Positions 12,499-19,943 of a DNA stretch of 64,000 bases are shown one piece after another (the first letter of the stretch is position 1; every line of letters begins with the position of its first letter). Source of the stretch: Pseudoduganella sp. (GTDB taxonomy: Bacteria; Pseudomonadota; Gammaproteobacteria; Burkholderiales; Burkholderiaceae_D); contig JAJTCO010000037.1 in assembly GCA_021323265.1 (NCBI GenBank), forward strand, positions 1 to 64,000. Direction: 5' to 3'. A model generated the notes under the pieces. That model saw only the letters and a program-made list of their open reading frames with translations. It ran no database searches and was not told the origin of the DNA. Both the position numbers and the translations under genes were made by a program.

Positions 12499-13761
12499 AT
12501 GCACCTTTCTGAACTTAAGGCTATGCACGTTTCAGCTCTGCTGGAAATGGCCATCAGCCTCGATATTGACAATGCGGCCCGCCTGCGCAAGCAGGAACTG
12601 ATGTTCGCGATCCTGAAAAAGCGCGCCAAGGCCGGCGAACAGATTTTCGGCGACGGCGCCCTGGAAGTGCTGCCGGACGGCTTCGGCTTCCTGCGCTCGC
12701 CCGACGCCTCCTACATGGCGTCCACCGACGACATTTACATTTCCCCGTCGCAGATCCGCCGCTTCAACCTGCACACCGGCGACTCGATCGAGGGCGAAGT
12801 GCGCACCCCGAAGGACGGCGAACGTTATTTCGCCCTGGTGAAGGTGGACAAGGTCAACGGCGAATCGCCGGAGGCGTCCAAGCACCGCATCCTGTTTGAG
12901 AACCTGACCCCGCTGCACCCGACCGTGCCGCTGCGCCTCGAGCGCGACATGGCCGGCACCGAGAACATCACCGGCCGCATCATCGACCTGGTGGCGCCGA
13001 TCGGCAAGGGCCAGCGCGGCCTGCTGGTGGCCTCGCCGAAGTCCGGCAAGTCGGTGATGCTGCAGCATATCGCGCACGCCATCACCACCAACCACCCGGA
13101 CGTGACCCTGATCGTGCTACTGATCGACGAACGTCCGGAAGAAGTGACCGAGATGCAGCGCTCCGTGCGCGGCGAAGTGGTGGCGTCGACCTTCGACGAA
13201 CCGGCCACGCGCCACGTGCAGGTGGCCGAGATGGTGCTGGAAAAAGCCAAGCGCCTGGTCGAGATGAAGAAAGACGTGGTGATCCTGCTGGACTCGATCA
13301 CCCGCCTGGCGCGCGCCTACAACACCGTGATCCCGGCCTCCGGCAAGGTGCTGACCGGTGGTGTGGACGCCAACGCCCTGCAGCGTCCGAAGCGCTTCTT
13401 CGGCGCCGCGCGTAACGTGGAAGAAGGCGGTTCGCTGACCATCGTCGCCACCGCCCTGATCGAAACCGGTTCGCGCATGGACGACGTGATCTACGAGGAA
13501 TTCAAGGGCACCGGCAACATGGAAGTGCACCTGGAGCGCCGCCTGGCCGAAAAGCGCGTCTATCCGTCGATCAACCTGAACAAGTCCGGCACCCGCCGCG
13601 AAGAGCTGCTGATCAAGCCGGACCAGCTGCAGAAGATCTGGATCCTGCGCAAGCTGCTGTACTCGATGGACGAGATCGAAGCGATGGAGTTCATCCTCGA
13701 CAAGATGCGCGCCACCAAGAACAACGGCGAGTTCTTCGAGATGATGCGCCGCGGCGGCTAA
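12499..13761 (+). CDS. rho: Transcription termination factor Rho
   Basis: A complete 420-residue Rho. The N-terminal helical cap ([18 protein letters not shown]) is followed by the RNA-binding cold-shock fold with DGFGFLR (residues 60-66). Next come the ATPase with Walker A SPKSGKS near residue 180, the Walker B region [16 protein letters not shown], and the Q/R loops around [21 protein letters not shown]. Rho is a hexameric RNA helicase that ends untranslated transcripts. The ATG at 12499 is the family start. Its neighbours trxA and rpmE are both damaged while rho itself shows no defect. Confidence 0.98.
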   Translation: MHLSELKAMHVSALLEMAISLDIDNAARLRKQELMFAILKKRAKAGEQIFGDGALEVLPDGFGFLRSPDASYMASTDDIYISPSQIRRFNLHTGDSIEGEVRTPKDGERYFALVKVDKVNGESPEASKHRILFENLTPLHPTVPLRLERDMAGTENITGRIIDLVAPIGKGQRGLLVASPKSGKSVMLQHIAHAITTNHPDVTLIVLLIDERPEEVTEMQRSVRGEVVASTFDEPATRHVQVAEMVLEKAKRLVEMKKDVVILLDSITRLARAYNTVIPASGKVLTGGVDANALQRPKRFFGAARNVEEGGSLTIVATALIETGSRMDDVIYEEFKGTGNMEVHLERRLAEKRVYPSINLNKSGTRREELLIKPDQLQKIWILRKLLYSMDEIEAMEFILDKMRATKNNGEFFEMMRRGG

Positions 13762-13768
13762 AAAAAAC

Positions 13769-13837
13769 GGGGACGTACCCCATTGATTGTCAGCCACCGC
13801 CAAAGTGGGGACGTCCCGAGAAATGGGGTACGTCCCC
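13769..13837. repeat. Inverted repeat, family B copy 1, terminator-like
   Basis: GGGGACGTACCCCAT (13769-13783) pairs exactly with ATGGGGTACGTCCCC (13823-13837), with a 39-base loop that holds a third partial copy GGGACGTCCC. A run of A precedes and a run of T follows, so it can act as a terminator in both directions. It begins right after the rho stop codon. Confidence 0.8.
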
Positions 13838-13846
13838 ATTTTTTTT

Positions 13847-13855
13847 TGCTATAAT
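13847..13855 (+). promoter_or_regulatory. Extended -10 promoter before rpmE
   Basis: TGCTATAAT (TATAAT at 13850-13855) is a perfect -10 with the TGn extension. The -35 position falls inside the family B repeat arm and does not match TTGACA. Either the extended -10 suffices or the repeat replaced the old -35. Confidence 0.6.
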
Positions 13856-13954
13856 CGCGAGTTCATTTAAACCCTGGCAAGTGAGTGGCAATCGGGTCGA
13901 GAGGCTGTAGGGACCGACGAAGTGCTGTTTGGCTACCAATATTGAGAGAAAAGC

Positions 13955-14121
13955 ATGAAAGCTGATACCCATCCAGATTACCGCGAAGTCCTGTTCCACG
14001 ACGTGTCCTGCACCCATTCTTCACCGGCCAGCACAAGATCGTCGACACCGCCGGTCGCGTGGAAAAGTTCCGCCAGAAGTTCGGCAAGGTCGGTTCCAAG
14101 ACTTCCGTTGCCAACGCCTAA
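13955..14121 (+). pseudogene. rpmE: Ribosomal protein L31, internal deletion with frameshift
   Basis: The ATG opens [19 protein letters not shown], the L31 N-terminus. After TGC at 14009-14011 the sequence jumps directly to the L31 C-terminal half, read in another frame: [19 protein letters not shown] through [11 protein letters not shown] and the stop at 14119-14121. About 30-35 codons of the middle, normally FKFVTRST and following, are missing, and the number lost is not a multiple of three. The gene should not make L31. The usual rho-rpmE order and a terminator at 14138 are retained. A second L31 gene elsewhere, or an assembly error, would resolve the viability problem. Confidence 0.85.
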
Positions 14122-14137
14122 TCCGCGTCGCATCGAA

Positions 14138-14168
14138 AAAAAAGGCAGCTGCGGCTGCCTTTTTTATT
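14138..14168 (+). terminator. Rho-independent terminator after rpmE
   Basis: The stem AAGGCAGC / GCTGCCTT with a short TGC-centred loop is preceded by A residues and followed by a T run to 14165. It lies 16 bases after the rpmE stop. Confidence 0.85.
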
Positions 14169-14212
14169 ATTTGCCCGTCATACTCCTGCTTTCCAAAGAA
14201 TAACGCCGACCG

Positions 14213-15925
14213 ATGAAGCCAGTCCGTCTTCCCGCCGCCGCCACCCGCACCCTGCCGCGCTGGGCGATTTTCGCCCTGGGCCTGCTGTACATCCTGCCCG
14301 GCCTGATCGGGCGCGAACCGTGGAAGAACGACGATGCGGCCAGCTTTGGCGTGATGTGGACCATGGCGCACGGCAGCTGGCAGGACTGGCTGTGGCCCAA
14401 CATCGCCGGCCTGTCCGTCACCGAGGAGGGCCCGCTGGCCTTCTGGCTGGGCGCCCTCGGCATCAAGCTGTTCGGCTGGGCCATCGGCGACGTGCTGGGC
14501 GCGCGCGTGGCCACGCTGGGCATCTTCCTGCTGGGCGTGAGCGCCCTGTGGTACGCCACCTTCAACCTGGGCCGCCGGCCGGAAGCCCAGCCGCTGCGCC
14601 TGGCCTTCGGCGGCCAGCCCGAACCCGACGATTTCGGCCGCACCCTGGCCGACGCCGCCGTGCTGATCTACCTCGGCTGCCTGGGCTTGCTGGTGCACAG
14701 CCATGAAACCACGGCCGAGCCCCTGCAGGTATCGCTGCTGGCGCTCACGCTCTACCGCAGCGTGCGCTACATGGAACTGCCGTCGCTGCGCAACGCCGCC
14801 CTGGCCGGCCTGGGCCTGGGCCTGCTGACCCTGACGCGCGGCTGGGTGGTGCCGGCCGCCCTGCTGCTGGCCCTGTTCGCCTGCACCCGCTTCCTGGCCA
14901 TGCCGGCCGCACGCTCCCTGCGCGACCTGGGCCTGGCCCTGCTGCTGGCCGCCGCCGTCACGGCGCTGTGGGCCGTGCCCGTGCTGCTGGCGCGCCCCTA
15001 CGGCCAGGAACCGCTGGCGGCCTGGCTGGCCTGGAACGCAGGCCAGCTTGCCGTCGGCAGCTTCGACGGCCTGCGCACCTTCTTCCGCGTCGGCGTCTGG
15101 TTCTTCTGGCCGGCCTGGCCCTTCGCCGCCTGGGCCGTGTGGGCCTGGCGCCGCCAGAGCAACCTGCTGCACATCGTGGTGCCGACCACCTTCGTCAGCG
15201 CCGCCACCCTGCTCGTGCTGCTGAATCCGGCACCGGAACAGGGCCACCTGCTGATGCTGCTGCCGCCGCTGGCCATCATGGCCGCCTTCGGCCTGCTCAC
15301 CATGCAACGCAGCGCCATCAACGCCATCGACTGGTTCAGCGTGATGGTGCTGACCCTGTGCGCCGCCGTGCTGTGGATCTTCTATTACGCGCAGCTGAGC
15401 GGCTGGCCGGCCAAGCCGGCGCACAACGTGCTCAAGCTCATTCCCGGCTTCACGCCGGAAGTGCGCTGGCTGGCCCTGCTGGTCGGCGTGTGCGCCACGG
15501 CCGGCTGGTTCGTCCTGGTGCACTGGCGCATCGCGCGCCGCCCGGCCGTGCTGTGGCGCGCCGTGGTGCTCTCGTCCGGCGGCCTGATCCTGATCTGGAT
15601 CTTGCTGATGACGCTGTTCCTGCCCAACGTCAACTACAGCAAGAGCTATGCTGCCGTGGCGCGCCAGGCTGCCGCCGCCCTGCCGCCCGGTACCGATTGC
15701 GTGCAGGCCAACGTCACGCCGGCCCAGCGCGCCTCCTTCGCCTACTTCGGCGGCCTGCCGTTTGCCGGCGTGGCCGGCGGCCAGTGCCGGGTCATGTTGT
15801 TGCAAGATAGCATCAAGTCGCGCGCCCAACAGCAACAGCCCGGCCCCGAGTGGCGCCTGCTATGGGAGGGGCGCCGCGCCTCCGACCGCAGCGAACGATT
15901 CCGCCTGTTCCAGCGCGCGCCCTGA
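14213..15925 (+). CDS. ArnT/PMT-like membrane glycosyltransferase
   Basis: A 570-residue polytopic protein. After one membrane helix, a periplasmic loop holds REPWKNDDAASFGVMWTMA, the acidic DD/DE-type motif of GT39/ArnT-family (GT-C fold) enzymes, followed by about ten more hydrophobic helices and a C-terminal periplasmic region from about residue 470. These enzymes move a sugar from a polyprenyl phosphate carrier to protein or lipid in the periplasm. The acceptor cannot be told. It starts 45 bases after the rpmE terminator and appears to be transcribed alone. Confidence 0.82.
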   Translation: MKPVRLPAAATRTLPRWAIFALGLLYILPGLIGREPWKNDDAASFGVMWTMAHGSWQDWLWPNIAGLSVTEEGPLAFWLGALGIKLFGWAIGDVLGARVATLGIFLLGVSALWYATFNLGRRPEAQPLRLAFGGQPEPDDFGRTLADAAVLIYLGCLGLLVHSHETTAEPLQVSLLALTLYRSVRYMELPSLRNAALAGLGLGLLTLTRGWVVPAALLLALFACTRFLAMPAARSLRDLGLALLLAAAVTALWAVPVLLARPYGQEPLAAWLAWNAGQLAVGSFDGLRTFFRVGVWFFWPAWPFAAWAVWAWRRQSNLLHIVVPTTFVSAATLLVLLNPAPEQGHLLMLLPPLAIMAAFGLLTMQRSAINAIDWFSVMVLTLCAAVLWIFYYAQLSGWPAKPAHNVLKLIPGFTPEVRWLALLVGVCATAGWFVLVHWRIARRPAVLWRAVVLSSGGLILIWILLMTLFLPNVNYSKSYAAVARQAAAALPPGTDCVQANVTPAQRASFAYFGGLPFAGVAGGQCRVMLLQDSIKSRAQQQQPGPEWRLLWEGRRASDRSERFRLFQRAP

Positions 15926-15982
15926 TTGTCCCCGCGCCTTCCTTGCTGCTATCCTGTCAGGGACAACGGCGATGAGGGCGGC

Positions 15983-16720
15983 ATGGCAAGAGCGGTTACA
16001 TTTCTGGCAATGTTGCTGCTGGCGGCTGCCCAGGCGTCGGCAGCCCCGGCCCTCGTCATCACTGCCGAGCACTCGCCGCCGGCCAGCATGAAGGTCGATG
16101 GCAAGGTGGTGGGACGCGAGGGCGAAAAGATCCGCGAAATGCTGGCCCGCGCCGGCTATGCCTACAGCATCGACGTGCTGCCCTGGAAGCGCGCCTACAC
16201 CATGGCCCTGCGCGATCCCTACACCTGCGTGTATTCCACTTCGCGCACCCCCGAGCGCGAGAACCTGTTCAAATGGGTCGGCCCCACCGACGAGGCGGAA
16301 TGGGTGCTCATGGGCCGCGCCGGCCGCAAGTACGACGTGCACACGCTGGACGACGCGCGCGCGCTGCGCATCGGCACCTACCACGGCGATGCGCGCGACG
16401 AATTCCTGCGCGCGCGCGGCTTCGACGTGGACGGCGCCCCGGACAATGCCGCCAACCCGAAAAAGCTCATGCTCGGGCGCATCGACCTGTGGGCGGTGGG
16501 GGTGCGCAACAATGACTTGAGCGCGCTGTCGCGCTTTGCCGCCACCGAACAGATCGTGCCGGTGCTGGTGTTCCACCGGGTCAAGGTTTACCTGGCCTGC
16601 AACCCGTCCGTGCCGGACGCGATGGTCGAGCGCATGAATGCCGCCCTGGGCGCCATGCGCAAGGATGGCACGTTTGCCAGGTTGGAAAAGAAATACGAAC
16701 TGTGGCAAGGCCGTCAATAA
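15983..16720 (+). CDS. Periplasmic solute-binding protein (PBPb type)
   Basis: A 245-residue protein with a signal peptide (residues 1-19, ASAAPAL) and the bilobed amino-acid-binding fold. Recognisable elements are the opening ITAEHSPPASM, the stretch EKIREMLARAGYAYSIDVLPWKRAY cut here to its family features, and the late GTFARLEKKYELW. No ABC permease or ATPase is adjacent, so it may be an orphan binding protein of the DUF/TctC-independent PBPb group. GAGGGCGGC before the ATG serves as the ribosome site. The ligand is unknown. Confidence 0.82.
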   Translation: MARAVTFLAMLLLAAAQASAAPALVITAEHSPPASMKVDGKVVGREGEKIREMLARAGYAYSIDVLPWKRAYTMALRDPYTCVYSTSRTPERENLFKWVGPTDEAEWVLMGRAGRKYDVHTLDDARALRIGTYHGDARDEFLRARGFDVDGAPDNAANPKKLMLGRIDLWAVGVRNNDLSALSRFAATEQIVPVLVFHRVKVYLACNPSVPDAMVERMNAALGAMRKDGTFARLEKKYELWQGRQ

Positions 16721-16902
16721 CTTGCCATCCGTTACTGTTGCGCAACTAAAGTTTTTTTGCCGCATAGCTGACACAAGCCTGGAATACCCCGCTATAGTCC
16801 CCATATGAGGAACGTTGCCGTGCGGCATCTTCCAACTCTGGGGCCAGCCGAGGCATTCTGCCACCGGCCGTAGGCCCACCCGAAACCTCGCGTTCCAGGC
16901 CT

Positions 16903-18816
16903 ATGTTCAATATCTACAAGCTCCAACTCGCTCTCAAGAATCCATTGGTGCGCATCACCCTGGTGATGCTGGCCACGGCCGCCCTCGCCTTCGCGCTGCT
17001 GCGCGGCGACGTGGCGCAGGATGCCGCGCCCGTCGTGCGGTCCCAGAACATCGGCGAAATCACGGCCCTGGTGGCGCAGCGCGACAAGCTGGAATACCTG
17101 CTGATCGCGCGCCCCCTGGCCGATTCGCCGCGCTACATCTACAAGTTCAAGCATGCCGCCACCCTGCACGTGGTGGTGGTGCCCAGCACCTCGCACCAGA
17201 GCCTGGAGCGCGAAGTCCTGCTGCGCAATAACATCCCGTACGCCATTGCCAAGGACGACTACCTGGCCGCGCACAAGGGCGTGCTGCTGGACGACGGCGG
17301 CCAGTGGGCCTCCGTGCAAGCGTTCCTGAAGCGCCACGCCTTCGACATCTTTGTCGTGGGCCTGGTGCTGTTCGTGCTCAAGTGGGGCATCCCGGGCATG
17401 GGCCCGAACGCGTCCGTGATCACGCCGGACAAGCTGAAAGGGTCGATGGACGACCTGATCGGCATGGAAGACATCAAGCAGGAAGTGCTGCACCTGGAAG
17501 ACATGATCCGCAACCGCGAAGTCTACAAGCAGCACAATATCGACAAGCCGTTCAACGTGATGCTGACGGGCCCGGCCGGCACCGGCAAGACCAAGCTGGC
17601 CGGCTACCTGGCCAAGCGCCTGAACTATCCGCTGATCCAGGCTTCCGGCTCGGCCCTGGAATCGGGCTACGTGGGCGGTGGCTCCAAGGCCCTGAACGCG
17701 CTGTACAAGAAGGCTTGCGCCCGCGGCAACTGCATCATCTTCCTGGACGAGGCGCAGGCCCTGTTCATGCCGCGCGGCCGCGGCGAAAAGAAGTGGGAAG
17801 ACGACACCGCCAACACCCTGCTCGGCCTGCTGGACGGCGTGAAGAGCGAACAGGGCCAGGGCGTGATCTGGATCGTCGCTTCCAACTTCGACGACGCCTC
17901 GACCCAGATGGACGAAGCCATGCTGCGCCGCTTCAGCGTGAAGATCAATTTCCGCCTGCCCAACAAGCCGGAGCGGCGCGCCCTGCTCGACTCCTTCCTC
18001 AAGCGCAAGCAGGAAGGCTTGGTGGACTGGCAGGACATGGACCTGGACCAGGTGGCCGACATCACCGCCAACCTCAGCCCTGCCCTGCTGGAAACCGTGG
18101 TCGACCGCGCTTCCATGATCTCGATCCAGGAAAAATGCGTGATCAACACCGACCTGATGTTCCGCGCCTTCGAGCGCGCCACCATCGGCCTGACCGACCG
18201 CGCCACCACGGCGGAAAAGACGCGCCAGCGCGAGCGCATCGCCTTGCATGAGCTGGGCCACTTCTTCATGCAGATCGACCCCTACCTGCGCGCCGGCCTG
18301 CCGCTGGCGCAGGTGAAGGAGAAGTCGCACCTGCTGAAGATTTCCACCGAGGCGGTGTCGAAGATGAATGCGCTGGGCTATGTGCTGTCGGCCGGCGACG
18401 ACATGTCGCTGCGTACGCTGGAAGAGATGGAACGCGACGTGATGCAGCTGTACGGCGGCGTGGCGGCGGAAGAATTGTTCTACGGCGCGCGCGGCATTTC
18501 CGTGGGCAGCCAGAACGACATCGAGAAGGCCACCAAGATGCTGAACATGATGGTCAACCGCCTGTCCATGTACTCGCGCTCCAAGCTCGATTACAGCCAG
18601 CTGCGCGGCGACATGGGCGACGAGCACACCCTGGTGCAGGTGGAAGCGAAGGCCGACGAGTTGTACAGCACGACCCTGGCGGCCATGCGCGACTACCGCG
18701 GCGTGATGGAATCGATCAAGGAGGAATTGATGGAGCGCTACGTGCTGTCCAAGGACGCGATTTTCGCCCTGCTGGAAGAACGCCTGGATACGACGCCCCT
18801 GCGCCAGGCCGCCTGA
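16903..18816 (+). CDS. FtsH-like AAA ATPase with M41 protease domain
   Basis: A 637-residue membrane protein. Hydrophobic helices lie near residues 14-35 and 146-162, flanking a periplasmic-type domain. The AAA module has Walker A GPAGTGKT (about 223-230), Walker B IIFLDEAQ (about 278-285) and a reduced second region of homology ending MLRRFSVKINF. The protease has HELGH (His449, Glu450, His453) and the third-ligand region YGGVAAEELFYG. It is shorter and more divergent than FtsH: Walker A has Ala instead of Pro and HELGH replaces HEAGH. I read it as a specialised second membrane protease; its substrate is unknown. A weak promoter (TATAGT at 16793-16798) precedes it. Confidence 0.85.
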   Translation: MFNIYKLQLALKNPLVRITLVMLATAALAFALLRGDVAQDAAPVVRSQNIGEITALVAQRDKLEYLLIARPLADSPRYIYKFKHAATLHVVVVPSTSHQSLEREVLLRNNIPYAIAKDDYLAAHKGVLLDDGGQWASVQAFLKRHAFDIFVVGLVLFVLKWGIPGMGPNASVITPDKLKGSMDDLIGMEDIKQEVLHLEDMIRNREVYKQHNIDKPFNVMLTGPAGTGKTKLAGYLAKRLNYPLIQASGSALESGYVGGGSKALNALYKKACARGNCIIFLDEAQALFMPRGRGEKKWEDDTANTLLGLLDGVKSEQGQGVIWIVASNFDDASTQMDEAMLRRFSVKINFRLPNKPERRALLDSFLKRKQEGLVDWQDMDLDQVADITANLSPALLETVVDRASMISIQEKCVINTDLMFRAFERATIGLTDRATTAEKTRQRERIALHELGHFFMQIDPYLRAGLPLAQVKEKSHLLKISTEAVSKMNALGYVLSAGDDMSLRTLEEMERDVMQLYGGVAAEELFYGARGISVGSQNDIEKATKMLNMMVNRLSMYSRSKLDYSQLRGDMGDEHTLVQVEAKADELYSTTLAAMRDYRGVMESIKEELMERYVLSKDAIFALLEERLDTTPLRQAA

Positions 18817-18868
18817 ACACACAGCGTCGTGGCGCACCGCTTTGGTGCGCCACGGCCGCCTTGTCCGT

Positions 18869-19264
18869 TTAGCGCCGTGCCACCACGCGTACGTTGGTTT
18901 CGGTCATGGCGACCGCCATGGGCAGGCGTTCATAATTGCTGATCACTACATCGTGACCCTGTTCGCGGAATTCCACGCGCGTGCCGGCCGCCGTCACGAA
19001 GACATTGGAGGCGACAGGGAACAGCTGGACCTTGTCCTCCCCGTGCAGGCGCGCCCAGTAGCGGCGCCCCGACTGCGTGAACCGGATATACTTGTCGTTG
19101 CTCAGGGCATAGTTGTGGGCGAAGTCATCGAACTCGCCGCCGTACAGCTTGTAGGTCCCGCCGGGGGCCTTGATCTGGATGGTAGGATCGTCCGGGCCTG
19201 CAGCCAGCGCGCTGCCGCCCATCAACAGTGCAGCCACGGCACTCAACATCATCAGCTTTTTCAT
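18869..19264 (-). CDS. Small exported protein of unknown function
   Basis: A 131-residue protein with a clear signal peptide (MKKLMMLSAVAALLMGG then SALA at the cleavage site). The mature part is about 105 residues of mixed strand character, with TIQIKAPGGTYKLYGGEFDDFAHNY cut short here, and no family I recognise. Of two adjacent ATGs, the second (19264) has GGAG 6 bases away and is preferred. It is convergent with the AAA protease gene. The periplasm is its likely location; I cannot assign a role. Confidence 0.75.
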   Translation of the reverse strand: MKKLMMLSAVAALLMGGSALAAGPDDPTIQIKAPGGTYKLYGGEFDDFAHNYALSNDKYIRFTQSGRRYWARLHGEDKVQLFPVASNVFVTAAGTRVEFREQGHDVVISNYERLPMAVAMTETNVRVVARR

Positions 19265-19746
19265 CATCTTCTCCGATTGGTTTGCCTGGTGCCCCGCCGC
19301 GTCAAATGGTGCGGGGTCAATACAAAGGTAGCAAAACGTTGTCCGGATGTGCAGCGCCAGGCGACAGGCCGCGCGTTCCAGGGAATAGAACGCATGGCGC
19401 GCTGACGAACTGCATGTGCGGTCTGGAGGACTTGCCATCGGATGCGGCAATGCTGCCCGGGGACCGCCTGCCCCGTGGTCGGGGGGCGGTCGGGGCCGGA
19501 ACGGATGGGGTGCATCCGCGCCGGCTATCCAAACCTGGTACCCTGCGCCGCAGCCGGTAGGCCGGGCGCCGTGGGGGGCAGGACGGCTGCGGTTTGTGCA
19601 GCGGGGCCTGCTGCGGCCCTGTGCAGCCGCGGTTGTCTCTTGTCGTCAGTCCATCCTACGCCGGCAGCTTTCCGCTGGAAAGCGGCCGGGCGCGCATATT
19701 TTTCAATTTGCCCACCCCGTCCCATAGCCTAAATATTGCTGCAGGG
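19265..19746. other. Gene-free stretch before tRNA-Leu
   Basis: About 480 bases with no credible coding frame on either strand: the open frames have no ribosome sites and no recognisable protein. It should hold the promoter of the small exported protein at its left end. I see no repeat or RNA gene in it. Confidence 0.6.
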
Positions 19747-19775
19747 TTGCCGCAGGGGGGCAAATCGGTAATAAT
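19747..19775 (+). promoter_or_regulatory. Promoter of tRNA-Leu
   Basis: TTGCCG (19747-19752) and AATAAT (19770-19775) are 17 bases apart, ending 17 bases before the tRNA. Confidence 0.5.
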
Positions 19776-19792
19776 GCACGTCGCGTTAAGTG

Positions 19793-19877
19793 GCCCGAGT
19801 GGTGAAATTGGTAGACGCAGCGGACTCAAAATCCGCCGCCGCAAGGCGTGCCGGTTCGATTCCGGCCTCGGGCACCA
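19793..19877 (+). tRNA. tRNA-Leu (anticodon CAA)
   Basis: An 85-base class II tRNA. The acceptor arms GCCCGAG and CTCGGGC pair, the anticodon stem GCGGA/TCCGC encloses the loop CTCAAAA (anticodon CAA, reads UUG), a long variable arm follows, and GGTTCGATTCC gives the T arm. The 3' ACCA is encoded. No integrase or attachment duplication is seen beside it. Confidence 0.97.
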
Positions 19878-19943
19878 CGCTCAAACTTCCCTAACGCTTG
19901 TCTTCAATATACGCCGCGGCGCCCGCCACGGCCATCGGTAAGC

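Noticed and set aside
19793-19877. tRNA-Leu as an integration site for a mobile island
   Set aside because: No integrase gene and no repeated tRNA 3' end were found within the flanking region.
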